From: Natrialba chahannaoensis JCM 10990
Lineage (GTDB): Archaea > Halobacteriota > Halobacteria > Halobacteriales > Natrialbaceae
Assembly (NCBI RefSeq): GCF_000337135.1
Contig: NZ_AOIN01000008.1
Span: forward strand, 61,320-99,987
DNA: 38,668 nt
Direction: 5' to 3'
Positions 8,737 to 17,105 of this stretch are shown here, piece by piece. A program made the translations under genes and the position numbers. Below the pieces are notes generated by a model. The model had not been told where the DNA came from and did not search any database. It was given only the letters and a program-made list of their open reading frames with translations. Within the stretch, counting starts at the first letter, position 1; every line of letters starts with the position of its first letter.

Positions 8737-10340
8737 GCGAGACTGAAGCGACGGTCGAAGACGATGCGCGTGAGATGGAGAATGAGCATGGACGGAAAGC
8801 GGAGACCGACCGTGATGAGCGTGAGACGAGTATCGACAACGATGGACGCAGGAACGAGACCGAACACAATCGGGAGATGAAAGACACAGACCGCCAGAGA
8901 CGTGGACGCGGGCCTACCCGCGGGTCCACACACGATCGCACACGTGAGCAATATCGTGTTGACCGCGGTGAGTGGGCGCTGTTCGCTGTGCTCGCACTCG
9001 CAGGGACGGGGCTGCTCCTGGGTGCACAGGTGCTCGTCGCCGCGGCGACGGTGCCGCTTTGCTACGTTGCGGCGGCGGTGTTTCGGACGCGACAGGATCT
9101 CTCTGTTCGGATGCATCGAACGTTCCATACGGCAACCAGTGCCGACGGCGGCGTCCCTGTCGCTACCGAGAGCGACACCGCCGACACCACCCTCACCAGC
9201 GGTCCCGGCGACACCATCACCGTCCGGACCACCGTCGAAAACGCCAGCGACGCATCGCTCGTCGACCTCCGAGTCGTCGACGGCGTTCCCGGCGCTCTCC
9301 CCGTCGTCGACGGCACGCCGCGACTGGCGACGACACTCGAACCCGGGGCGACAGCGACACTCGAGTACGATGTCGAACTGCGCAGGGGTGAACACGAGTT
9401 CGGTGCCGCGGCGATACGGGCGCGTGATCTAACGGGGACGGTCGCAGCGACGCGAACGAAGTCGGTCGCGGGTGGCACGCGAATGCGATGCTGGCCGACG
9501 GTCGCGGACGTGCCCCTGACGAGCGGGATCGACGAGTACGCGGGTGAAGTGCCGACGAACGAGAGCGGGAGCGGTGTCGAGTTCCACTCGGTTCGAGAGT
9601 ACGCCGCAGGCGATCCGGCACGGTCGATCGACTGGCGACGGTACGGACGGACGCGGGAGTTGGCGACAGTCGAGTACCGGGCAGAGCGGACGGCACGGGT
9701 TGTCTGTGTCGTCGACGACCGGACGAGTCAACGGCGAGCATCGGTGGTGAGCGAGCTGTCGGCCGCCGAGCTGTCGGCGAGTGCGGCAGAACGGACAAGT
9801 GAGTCGTTGCTCGATGCGGGGTATCCGACCGGCCTGGCGACGCTACACGTTCGACGGGTGTTCGGCGTCTCGCCTGGGACCAGTGCGGAGACACGACGGC
9901 GGGTCACAGGGCACCTACAGAACGTTCGGACACAACAGACGAGCAAGGCCGACTGGATACAGTCACTGTTCGGGTCGCCGGTCGAGACCCTTCCGCGGGT
10001 GCTCCCTGGTGAGGCACAGGTGGTGTTCTTCTCGTCGTTCGTCGACGACGACGCACTCGCGGTCGTCGAGCGGCTGCGGACGGTCGGATACGAGGTGCGA
10101 GTTGTGAGTCCAGATGTGATGGGGAGTGTGGTGGATAGTACGGACGAGAAAGACGAGACTCCCAACGAGAGCGGACCAACGGACACGAAACGCGAGACTG
10201 GAGCCCGACTCGAAGCGCTCGACCGCAACGCCAGACTCGCCCAGGCGCGGGCAACGGGTGCTCGTGTCGTCGACTGGGACCTGGAGCGGCCGATCGGGCT
10301 CGTCCTGCAGGAGACACTCGCGGAGGTGCAGCCCCGATGA
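8733..10340 (+). CDS. DUF58 domain protein with charged N-terminal extension
   Basis: A 535-residue protein. Residues 1-75 are a strongly charged, disordered extension (Glu, Asp, Arg, Asn). Two transmembrane helices follow at about 80-115 (WALFAVLALAGTGLLLGAQV). A beta-rich domain spans about 140-250 and the DUF58 core begins at about 270, with the family signature REYAAGDPARSIDWRRYGRT. The C-terminal part has an integrin-I/VWA-like fold pattern (VVCVVDDRTS, then AQVVFFSSFVDDD, then VRVVSPDV). DUF58 proteins are the usual clients or partners of MoxR ATPases. The start ATG overlaps the previous stop (ATGA). The N-terminal extension is longer and more repetitive than is usual for the family. 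Confidence 0.88.
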   Translation: MSETEATVEDDAREMENEHGRKAETDRDERETSIDNDGRRNETEHNREMKDTDRQRRGRGPTRGSTHDRTREQYRVDRGEWALFAVLALAGTGLLLGAQVLVAAATVPLCYVAAAVFRTRQDLSVRMHRTFHTATSADGGVPVATESDTADTTLTSGPGDTITVRTTVENASDASLVDLRVVDGVPGALPVVDGTPRLATTLEPGATATLEYDVELRRGEHEFGAAAIRARDLTGTVAATRTKSVAGGTRMRCWPTVADVPLTSGIDEYAGEVPTNESGSGVEFHSVREYAAGDPARSIDWRRYGRTRELATVEYRAERTARVVCVVDDRTSQRRASVVSELSAAELSASAAERTSESLLDAGYPTGLATLHVRRVFGVSPGTSAETRRRVTGHLQNVRTQQTSKADWIQSLFGSPVETLPRVLPGEAQVVFFSSFVDDDALAVVERLRTVGYEVRVVSPDVMGSVVDSTDEKDETPNESGPTDTKRETGARLEALDRNARLAQARATGARVVDWDLERPIGLVLQETLAEVQPR

Positions 10341-11740
10341 GCGCGCCCACGCGCCTCCCACAGACGACTGCACGCGCGATTGCGGTCATTGCCGCTGGGG
10401 GGACCGCCGCGCTGGCGAGTGTCGAACCGGCGGTCGCCGTCGCCGCCCTCTGTGGACTGGCCCTCAGCGGGACGGTTGTGCGATTCGAAGGGGCACACCG
10501 CCAGATCACACTCGCTGCAGCGTTGGTGCCTGCACTCGCGCTAGTGACTACCGCGGTCGTCGTCCAGCCGGGCACGCGAGCAGCCGTCGCGCTCACCGTC
10601 ATTGGCGTCTTCCTCGGGGCCGGCGTCGGCGGAACGCTCTTCGGATCGTCCTCGACCGTCGCACGAGACCGCGTTGCAGTCGCAATGGTCCTCGCCGCTG
10701 CGCTCACCGCCATCGCCGCACTCGCCGTCTTCGCGATTCAGAGCATCGGTAGCTGGCAGGGTGTACTCGAGTCCCTCCTCTGGCAAACCGGTGACGGAGT
10801 GGGTGGGCTGTTCATTGCATTCGTCGTGACAGCGCTCGCGGGCGTCGCTGCCGTCGCGGCGCTTCCGGACGCAGTGTTCACGACCGCACGACGGCGCGAC
10901 GAGGCGACCGCGATACGGTATGCACTGACGAGTTCGATCGGTGTGCTTCTGGTCGCGACGCTCGTGGGCGGGACGGCGCTGGTCGTTATCGGCTGGTATT
11001 TGCCACCGGTCGGCTGGCTGGTCGAACGGGTGCTTGCCAGTGATCTCGTTCGTGGGGTACTCTTCGCCCTCACGCTCGTCGGTGTCACCATCGCGGCACT
11101 CGGAGGCGTCGTCCGCCGGTTCTGGGACCAGACAACTGGTGCGAGCGAGACGTCTGCGATCGTGCCGGTCGTCGTGGGAACCACGGTCGGAACAGGACTG
11201 ACCGTCCTGCTCGCAGGTGGCGTCGGGATACGACTGGGATCGACAGCGGTCGAGACGGTCGGCGCGTTGTTCGCCGTCACGATGATCGTGCTGGCGATTG
11301 TGAGTGTCATCGTCTGGCACGCAGGGGCGCTGGGTAACGGATCACTGTCGAAGTCGCCGTACGTCGTCGCGACAACGCTCGCGGCGGGCGGTCTCATCCT
11401 CGGCGTGCTCGCCGAACAGGAGCTGACGGGGACCGGACTAGCTGCCGTCCGGGCCGGACTGCCGACGTTCGTCGTGATCGGCGCAGCGCTGCTGTGTTAC
11501 GATCTCGGCCGCCACGGACGGAGTCTCGCGCGAGAAATCGGTCCCATCGGTGCGTCACCGACACCCCAACTCGTCCGAATCGGCTGGAGTGGCGCTGTCG
11601 CAAGCGGTGGCGTCGTGGCGGCCGTGTGTGGGTTCTGGCTCGCGACGATGTTCCAGCCGACGCTATCCGTGCCAGCGACGGTCGGCGTCGTCGTCGGCTT
11701 CGGTGTGCTCGTCGTCGGCGCTCGTGTCCTACTGCGCTGA
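10337..11740 (+). CDS. DUF7519-like multipass membrane protein
   Basis: A 467-residue, almost wholly hydrophobic protein with about twelve predicted membrane segments, for example ALVPALALVTTAVVV, VAVAMVLAAALTAIAALAVF and VFVVTAL-type helices. The short loops carry Arg and Asp. It closes the operon of M48, DUF4129, DUF7269-like and DUF58 genes by an ATGA overlap, the position in which haloarchaea carry the protein annotated DUF7519. No transporter motif is seen. Its final 12 bp overlap the 3' end of the convergent MoxR gene, so the two transcripts must overlap and could pair. Confidence 0.78.
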   Translation: MSAPTRLPQTTARAIAVIAAGGTAALASVEPAVAVAALCGLALSGTVVRFEGAHRQITLAAALVPALALVTTAVVVQPGTRAAVALTVIGVFLGAGVGGTLFGSSSTVARDRVAVAMVLAAALTAIAALAVFAIQSIGSWQGVLESLLWQTGDGVGGLFIAFVVTALAGVAAVAALPDAVFTTARRRDEATAIRYALTSSIGVLLVATLVGGTALVVIGWYLPPVGWLVERVLASDLVRGVLFALTLVGVTIAALGGVVRRFWDQTTGASETSAIVPVVVGTTVGTGLTVLLAGGVGIRLGSTAVETVGALFAVTMIVLAIVSVIVWHAGALGNGSLSKSPYVVATTLAAGGLILGVLAEQELTGTGLAAVRAGLPTFVVIGAALLCYDLGRHGRSLAREIGPIGASPTPQLVRIGWSGAVASGGVVAAVCGFWLATMFQPTLSVPATVGVVVGFGVLVVGARVLLR

Positions 11741-12739
11741 CGGCGTTTCCGTACCCTCTACTGCGGTCTCTGTATCGACATCTGCCTCCATGGCCGGCAC
11801 CTCGACGGTATCGAGTACGCTGTCAATAACGGCACGGCGGCTCAGGCCCTGCATGCTCGCCTCCGGGTCGAGGACGAGACGATGGGCCAACGAGGGAGCG
11901 GCGATGCGCTTGACATCGTCGGGAACGACGTACTCGCGACCGGCGAGCACGGCGCGAGCACGGCTCACTTCGAACAGTCGCTGGACGCCACGTGGGGAGA
12001 CGCCGACATCGACGCGGCCGTCGGTTCGCGTCGCTCGACAGAGGCTCCCGATGTACTCTCGGAGCGGCCCCTCGACGGTGACGGTTTCGGGCACCTGCTG
12101 GAGCGAGCGAACTGCCTCGCGGTCGACAACCGGTTCGACAGTCGGATCTGGCCGGTCACGGTCGGCACGGCGGTCGATCAGCTCCCGTGTCCCGTCGGCG
12201 TCGGGATAGCCAAGCGAGGTCTTGATCATGAAACGGTCGCGCTGGGCCTCCGGCAGTTCGAAGGTCCCCTCCTGCTCGACAGGGTTCTGCGTCGCGATGA
12301 CGATGAAGGGGTCTGGAAGCTCGTGGGTCTCGCCGTCGACCGTTACCTGCCCTTCTTCCATCGCCTCGAGCAACGCTGACTGCGTCTTCGGTGGCGCGCG
12401 GTTGATCTCGTCGGCAAGGACGACATTTGCGAACACCGGCCCCGGCGTGAAGTGAAAGTCCGCGGTCTCCTCCTCGAAGACGTACGAACCGGTGACGTCC
12501 GCGGGCATGAGGTCCGGCGTGAACTGAATCCGAGAGAACTCGAGTCCGAGTGCCGTTGCGAACGAGCGGGCGGTGAGGGTCTTTCCGGTACCCGGAACGT
12601 CTTCCAAGAGCACGTGGCCGCGGGTGAGCACGCCAGCGACAATGTCTTCGAGCACGGTGCGGTCGGCGACAACGGCGGAGAGGATTTCCTCGACGACGGT
12701 GTCGGCCGTCGTCGCGGCATCGGGGACTGACTGCGTCAT
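11729..12739 (-). CDS. MoxR family AAA+ ATPase
   Basis: A 336-residue MoxR ATPase, a chaperone-like AAA+ protein that hydrolyses ATP to remodel partner (VWA/DUF58) proteins. Walker A (EDVPGTGKT) is at residues 46-54, Walker B (VVLADEINR) at 106-114, and sensor I (VIATQNPVEQEGTFELPEAQ) a little further on. The C-terminal lid carries the VSPRGVQRL segment. The gene lies at the 3' side of the DUF58 operon but on the opposite strand, so it has its own promoter. The start MTQSVPD fits a TATA box 30 nt upstream (leaderless). A second in-frame ATG 9 nt earlier is too close to that box. The length is typical. Confidence 0.93.
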   Translation of the reverse strand: MTQSVPDAATTADTVVEEILSAVVADRTVLEDIVAGVLTRGHVLLEDVPGTGKTLTARSFATALGLEFSRIQFTPDLMPADVTGSYVFEEETADFHFTPGPVFANVVLADEINRAPPKTQSALLEAMEEGQVTVDGETHELPDPFIVIATQNPVEQEGTFELPEAQRDRFMIKTSLGYPDADGTRELIDRRADRDRPDPTVEPVVDREAVRSLQQVPETVTVEGPLREYIGSLCRATRTDGRVDVGVSPRGVQRLFEVSRARAVLAGREYVVPDDVKRIAAPSLAHRLVLDPEASMQGLSRRAVIDSVLDTVEVPAMEADVDTETAVEGTETPSAQ

Positions 12740-12763
12740 ACCGAGCATCGGTGCGCCCGGAAA

Positions 12764-12769
12764 CTTATA
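12764..12769 (-). promoter_or_regulatory. TATA box of the MoxR gene
   Basis: TATAAG on the minus strand, beginning 30 nt before the chosen ATG. This spacing is what haloarchaeal leaderless promoters show, and it decides between two in-frame ATGs. Confidence 0.65.
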
Positions 12770-12862
12770 CCTCCCGACACGTCTGCTGGAGGCTGGGTGG
12801 AGACGGTGACACGCACGGCGTTTCCAGTCACGGCCCACAAGTCACAGCCCACAGTCACGGCG

Positions 12863-13882
12863 TCACGTCATCCCGTGCTCTTCCTCGAGCCGGTCGTAAT
12901 CCTCGTCCAGCACTTCGAGGACAGTGATTAACGCACCGACGACAACCGGCCCGAAGAACAGCCCCATGATGCCGAAGGCGTAAATCCCGCCGAGAACGCC
13001 GAGAATGATCACCGCCGGGCTAATCTCGGCGTAGCGGTCGACGACAACCGGTCGGAGATAGTCGTCTGCGATACCAACGACGATCGCGCTGTAGATCGCC
13101 AACCCGGCCGCGAGCAGCGGCTCGCCGATCACCACGAGGTAGATCGAGGCGGGAATCCACACGAGCGGCGCACCGATCAGCGGCACCAGCGACAGGATCA
13201 CCATGATGAACGTCCAGAACGCGGCGTTTGGAATGCCCACGACGAACAGGGCGAGACCCGCGATCACGCCCTCGATAATCGCGATCAGGACGTGGCCGAC
13301 GAGGACCGCCCACATTACGTCGTTCAACTCACCGTAGAGGTCGTCCTGCACGTCCATCGGTAGCGGCGTCATTTTGCGGATCCACTCGAGTAGGTTGTCG
13401 CCGTTCTTGAGCAGGTAGTAGAGCAAGAACAGGGCCAATCCGAGTCCGATGAGAGCGTGTATGAGTGCACTGAACCACGCGGTCGCCTGCTCGAGGACCA
13501 TGGTGCCAACCTCCTGTGCGGAGTCGGCAGCCGTTTCCAGCAGGTCCACCTCGATTCCGGTCTGGTCTTCGATGGCTGACTCAAGTGCGCTCACCTGCAG
13601 CGTCTCTGCGTCGAGCGATTGCAGCAAGTTTGCCGCGTCGTCCGCGATGACGGCGGCGACGAGGAGAAACGGGACGATGAAGCCGACGATGGCGAGGAGA
13701 ACGAGCGCCAGTGCGGCGAGCATCGGCGAAATGTACGATTCGAGCCGTTGCTGGAGCGGAAACAGGAGGAACGCGAGGAGGACCGCGAGCAGGACGTACT
13801 GCAGGAAGGGGACGACCAGCTGCCAGGAGAGATACGCGAAGATGAGCACGAGCGTCAGGAGATAGCCCTTGCTGATGTTCAC
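12863..13882 (-). CDS. AI-2E family transporter (PerM-like)
   Basis: A 339-residue multipass protein. Eight helices are visible, arranged as the family has them: two N-terminal, a pair flanking the extended cytoplasmic or periplasmic helix (LLQSLDAETLQVSALESAIE), and a C-terminal block with the family motif GIPNAAFWTFIMVILSLVPL followed by GAPLVWIPASIYL and VGIADDYLRPVVVD. Family members export small molecules or ions (AI-2, or Na+/H+ antiport in some); the substrate here is unknown. The GTG start VNISKGYLL is favoured: a TATA-like TTTATC lies 30 nt upstream, and the length then equals the family's. The ATG 29 codons upstream gives a basic stretch without conservation. The gene is divergent from the next one. 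Confidence 0.9.
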   Translation of the reverse strand: MNISKGYLLTLVLIFAYLSWQLVVPFLQYVLLAVLLAFLLFPLQQRLESYISPMLAALALVLLAIVGFIVPFLLVAAVIADDAANLLQSLDAETLQVSALESAIEDQTGIEVDLLETAADSAQEVGTMVLEQATAWFSALIHALIGLGLALFLLYYLLKNGDNLLEWIRKMTPLPMDVQDDLYGELNDVMWAVLVGHVLIAIIEGVIAGLALFVVGIPNAAFWTFIMVILSLVPLIGAPLVWIPASIYLVVIGEPLLAAGLAIYSAIVVGIADDYLRPVVVDRYAEISPAVIILGVLGGIYAFGIMGLFFGPVVVGALITVLEVLDEDYDRLEEEHGMT

Positions 13883-13906
13883 GGGCAAACAGACCACGAG
13901 CGGCGA

Positions 13907-13912
13907 GATAAA
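13907..13912 (-). promoter_or_regulatory. TATA-like box of the AI-2E transporter gene
   Basis: TTTATC on the minus strand, 30 nt before the GTG start. This supports the leaderless GTG start over the upstream ATG. The same short region must also carry the promoter of the rightward gene at 13952. Confidence 0.5.
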
Positions 13913-13951
13913 ACCGGACCCGGCATCGGTCAGAACGCGACGACGACGGAC

Positions 13952-15016
13952 ATGCAACGAAGCCACCAATACGTGACACAGGACACACGACAGACGACGA
14001 ACGATACCCCACCGGCAGACGACGGCACCACGACCACAGCCAACAGCGACATCTACAAGACGCTCGCTTCAGTATCTGACACCAATCCAATGAGTTCTGG
14101 TCCCCGCCAACGCGTACTCGAGTGGCTCACGGACGAGCAGTTGCGAGTGGCAACGCTCGTCGGGTTGCTCGCGATTCCGTTCATCGTCGCCCTCTCCTTG
14201 GAGACGGTGAACGATCCAACCAGGGCCGCTGGAGGATCGATTTCGGGAACACCGATCCTCCTGGCCGGGTTCATCGTCGGCTACTACTACAGTGACCGGC
14301 CAACGCCAACCCGGGAAGCAAGTGTTCGAACCGGGCTCATGAGTTCGATTGGTGTTCTGGTCATCCATCTCGGGACGGCGTACACGACGATGCTCACGGA
14401 GCCGGTCGAGATTGTCATCGTCGCATCGATCCTCACACCGATTCTGGGATTGCTCGGTGTCGGGATTACGGTCGTGCTGACAGTAGTTGCGGCGGTTCTC
14501 GGCGAATGGTTCGCAAACAGGGGTGCGCCCGGACCGAACCCAGAGCAGATAGACGCCGACGCGACAGCGCCGATGACGACGACCAAGTCCGGCCACATCA
14601 CCCAGCGATCGCGCTCGTGGCTATTTGTCGCCGCCTACGGCGTAATCGTCCCGCCGGCCCTTGTCTACACGCTAGTCGTGAACCCCGAAGCCGGGCCGGG
14701 AGTTGCGGTCGTCGGGCTCTCGATGTTCGCGATGGTGTTCGGCTCGGTGGGAACGATGCTCGCACTCGCGAAGGATATCGGAACGCTCGGCCCGTCGAGA
14801 ACGGCCAACTGGGCTGACTGGCGACTGCACGTCCTTGGAGCAGGCGGCCCAACCGCGGTTGTCTATGCCGCGGCATACTACCAGGGCGTCTCGTATCCGC
14901 CCGGCTACGCCATCTTCACGTTCATCGGTGCAGTCTGGCTCGTTGCAGTCACCTACCTGATCTGCCGGCATCGATACACTGGGAAGCGGCCGAGGAGCGG
15001 CTCTCCGGCAGGATAA
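13952..15016 (+). CDS. Multipass membrane protein, possibly DUF5518-like
   Basis: A 354-residue protein. A hydrophilic N-terminal stretch of about 70 residues (Thr, Asp, Asn rich) is followed by about eight transmembrane segments, in two blocks separated by a hydrophilic loop (ANRGAPGPNPEQIDADA). The first block contains SGTPILLAGFIVGYYYSDRP, in which a glycine-rich turn precedes a charged loop, resembling DUF5518 proteins of haloarchaea; this match is weak. The start at 13952 lies in a sensible divergent-promoter position. An alternative ATG at 14090 would remove most of the hydrophilic head and give 308 residues. No function can be assigned, and it is not in an operon with a recognisable gene. 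Confidence 0.65.
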   Translation: MQRSHQYVTQDTRQTTNDTPPADDGTTTTANSDIYKTLASVSDTNPMSSGPRQRVLEWLTDEQLRVATLVGLLAIPFIVALSLETVNDPTRAAGGSISGTPILLAGFIVGYYYSDRPTPTREASVRTGLMSSIGVLVIHLGTAYTTMLTEPVEIVIVASILTPILGLLGVGITVVLTVVAAVLGEWFANRGAPGPNPEQIDADATAPMTTTKSGHITQRSRSWLFVAAYGVIVPPALVYTLVVNPEAGPGVAVVGLSMFAMVFGSVGTMLALAKDIGTLGPSRTANWADWRLHVLGAGGPTAVVYAAAYYQGVSYPPGYAIFTFIGAVWLVAVTYLICRHRYTGKRPRSGSPAG

Positions 15017-15108
15017 CGGTTTGTCGGTCGTGTTGCCGTCTGATTCGGTCCGATTCCGAACCGCTCGCCAGATTCTGTCCTGTCACGACCTCACCCCTCA
15101 CGCTCCGA

Positions 15109-15864
15109 TCACTCGTCAGTCTCGACCACCGTCGCCGTCGGAACCGCCCGCCGAACCCCACGAACCGCACGCTCGGCGTTCGCCCGAGAGGTGTACCCCT
15201 CGCCGCTGTCTGCGATAATGTTGCCGTTCCAGTGCACTAGCCGCCACCGCCACTCATCAGCGCGATCCTGATACACTTCGAAGCGACTCGTTCGACTGCG
15301 TTCGGCTGTCGACTCTGAACCGGTCTCGTCAATCGCCTCGCTGTCGTCGGGCGAGCCGGTAGCCTCAGTCGGGGAGAGAACGACCGACTCCGGTTCAGAT
15401 TCTCGCTCCTGCTCTGCTCCTTCTTCCTTCTCGTCCTCTGTCTCCTCTGCTGCCTCCAGTGATTCAACCCGCACACTCAGATCGTCGACTGGCTCGTCCC
15501 ACTCGAGTTCGATCTCGAGTTCGTTGGTGACAGTGTGGGGGGTGTCGGTGTCGTCGGCTTCGGTGGGTGCGTCGGTTTCTGTGTCTGTGTCAGCATCGCC
15601 GGCTGCGTCCTCATCTTTGTCTGCATCTTCTGCAACCGACTCGTACTCGCGTTCGACTTCGATTTCGAGGTCGACGTGCGAGGGGATCGTCACGGAGACG
15701 GTCTGGTCGTCGTTGTCGAGGAAGTGGAGCGGCCGCTCGTGGTCGAGCGCGACGGCGAGGTCCTGAAAGAGGGCGACGAGTGCGTCGCGGTCGACAGTGC
15801 GTTCGTGTTCGATCTCTACCTCGTCCGGTACGGGGTCGGACGTCTGTGTCTCGTCGGAGTCCAT
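15109..15864 (-). CDS. Amphi-Trp domain protein fused to a DUF1508 (HVO_2922-type) domain
   Basis: A 251-residue acidic protein with two recognisable parts. Residues about 15-125 form an amphi-Trp type domain, beginning with a helix (DRDALVALFQDLAVALD) and two beta hairpins (HVDLEIEVEREYE and ELEIELEW). They are separated by an acidic linker of about 35 residues. Residues about 125-190 are an acidic spacer. Residues 193-248 are a DUF1508 unit (RFEVYQDRADEWRWRLVHWN, then ADSGEGYTSRANAERAV), the fold of the small protein HVO_2922. The biochemical role of both domains is unknown. The start MDSDETQ is chosen because upstream codons lie under the divergent neighbour. It faces away from the HNH-like gene, with about 140 bp between starts. 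Confidence 0.82.
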   Translation of the reverse strand: MDSDETQTSDPVPDEVEIEHERTVDRDALVALFQDLAVALDHERPLHFLDNDDQTVSVTIPSHVDLEIEVEREYESVAEDADKDEDAAGDADTDTETDAPTEADDTDTPHTVTNELEIELEWDEPVDDLSVRVESLEAAEETEDEKEEGAEQERESEPESVVLSPTEATGSPDDSEAIDETGSESTAERSRTSRFEVYQDRADEWRWRLVHWNGNIIADSGEGYTSRANAERAVRGVRRAVPTATVVETDE

Positions 15865-15972
15865 AGGGACGCTACAACGGCTATCGGCGTAACGGTTGCC
15901 GGCGATGTGCCGGGGACGGGTTGAGTCGCCATCGAAATCGAATCCGAACTCAAGCGTAGGGAGGCCGGAGCG

Positions 15973-15978
15973 TTTTTG
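15973..15978 (+). promoter_or_regulatory. Putative promoter box of the HNH-like gene
   Basis: T-rich box (TTTTTG) 30 nt before the GTG at 16003, the same spacing as the other leaderless genes here. It is the main reason for preferring that GTG to the TTG that lies inside the box. Confidence 0.35.
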
Positions 15979-16002
15979 TCGGCGCGCTGTCTTCGCTCGC
16001 TC

Positions 16003-17079
16003 GTGACTTCCCGCGAGCGCCGCGTTGATCAGAACCAGGGCCAGGACCAGGACCAGAGCCGAAGCATCGTGTTCGACCGAGACGAATACACCTGTCAGCA
16101 CTGCGGACAGGCGAGCGACGACGCATCGTTGCGGGCACTTGCGGTCGACGACCTGGTGACGGGATCGGCGACCAAGACCGATCCCAACGTGGCTACGGAG
16201 TCGGGACACGTCAGTACGTTCACGACCGTCTGCGCCCCGTGTGCAGCGGTACTCGACGGTGACGGCACAACCGAAGGAGCGGTCGAACAGACCCAGGAAA
16301 TCGAGAAGGCGATCAGCGCCGACACAGAAGCCCCCATGACGAGCGAGCAACTATTCACCCTCGTCCGCGAGACGACGCAGCAACAGGGCGAAACCGTCTC
16401 CGATGTCGCCGCATTCGCCTCACTCACGACGACGCTCCCGGCGAAGATTGCAGACGCCGGTGCAGCAAACAACGAGTCCAAATCTGGCTCTACCGTCGAC
16501 GATAGCAGCGAAACCGATAGCGAAGATAGCGAGGACAGCGAAAACAGCGAAGACACCGAGCGTGTCGAGGCGAACCCAACAACAGCACTCGCCGAAACCG
16601 CACAGCAGTTCGTCGCAACCCGACGATCCCTGCTGCTCGCCATCGCCAGCGTCGACCAGCGACTCACACGACTGGACGAACTCGAGTACGACGCGGCAAC
16701 GGCAACTGGCGACACCAACCCTGGTGATCAGACGCCCGCGTTCGCGGCGTTTCTCGAGACGGCGACGGAGTTACAGGAGACACTTCGGGGACTCGTCTCG
16801 CTCGCCGAGCAGGTAACCGCGGGGCTGGGACGGTGTCACGGCTGTTTCGGGGGGCTCTCCGAGAGCGCAATTCCGGTGACGCCCACGGCCTGCCCGACAT
16901 GCGGGCGAACGAGTGCAGAGACGAGCGAGTGGCAGCAGTCGGCGGCCGATTCAACGACTGTCGACTTCGAGCGGCTCTTTTCGGCACTGAACGACGCGCT
17001 TCGGGAGGCGTCCGCGACAACCGAACGGCTCACTGATCGGACGACAGCGCTCGCGACTGAACTGGTTGCAGCACAGTAA
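16003..17079 (+). CDS. Degenerate HNH-type zinc-binding protein
   Basis: A 358-residue protein whose N-terminus resembles an HNH endonuclease zinc site: FDRDEYTCQHCGQ at residues about 23-35 and VCAPCAAVL about 45 residues later give two CxxC pairs. Where active HNH enzymes have the catalytic His-His, this protein reads LRALAVDDLV, and the final His is also missing, so nuclease activity is unlikely. A middle helical region contains an acidic low-complexity run (Ser-Asp-Glu) at about 165-185. A second Cys-rich patch, CHGCFGGL plus ACPTCGRTS, occupies about 278-308 and looks like another zinc ribbon. The C-terminus is helical. Both zinc motifs suggest nucleic-acid or protein binding. It is divergent from the amphi-Trp/DUF1508 gene. 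Confidence 0.75.
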   Translation: MTSRERRVDQNQGQDQDQSRSIVFDRDEYTCQHCGQASDDASLRALAVDDLVTGSATKTDPNVATESGHVSTFTTVCAPCAAVLDGDGTTEGAVEQTQEIEKAISADTEAPMTSEQLFTLVRETTQQQGETVSDVAAFASLTTTLPAKIADAGAANNESKSGSTVDDSSETDSEDSEDSENSEDTERVEANPTTALAETAQQFVATRRSLLLAIASVDQRLTRLDELEYDAATATGDTNPGDQTPAFAAFLETATELQETLRGLVSLAEQVTAGLGRCHGCFGGLSESAIPVTPTACPTCGRTSAETSEWQQSAADSTTVDFERLFSALNDALREASATTERLTDRTTALATELVAAQ

Positions 17080-17105
17080 CGCCAAAAGAGAGTCGTTACG
17101 ACCGG

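Noticed and set aside
15865-16350. In-frame extension upstream of the amphi-Trp gene on the minus strand
   Set aside because: It is antisense to the HNH-like gene and rich in Arg and Gly; the acidic domain begins at 15864.
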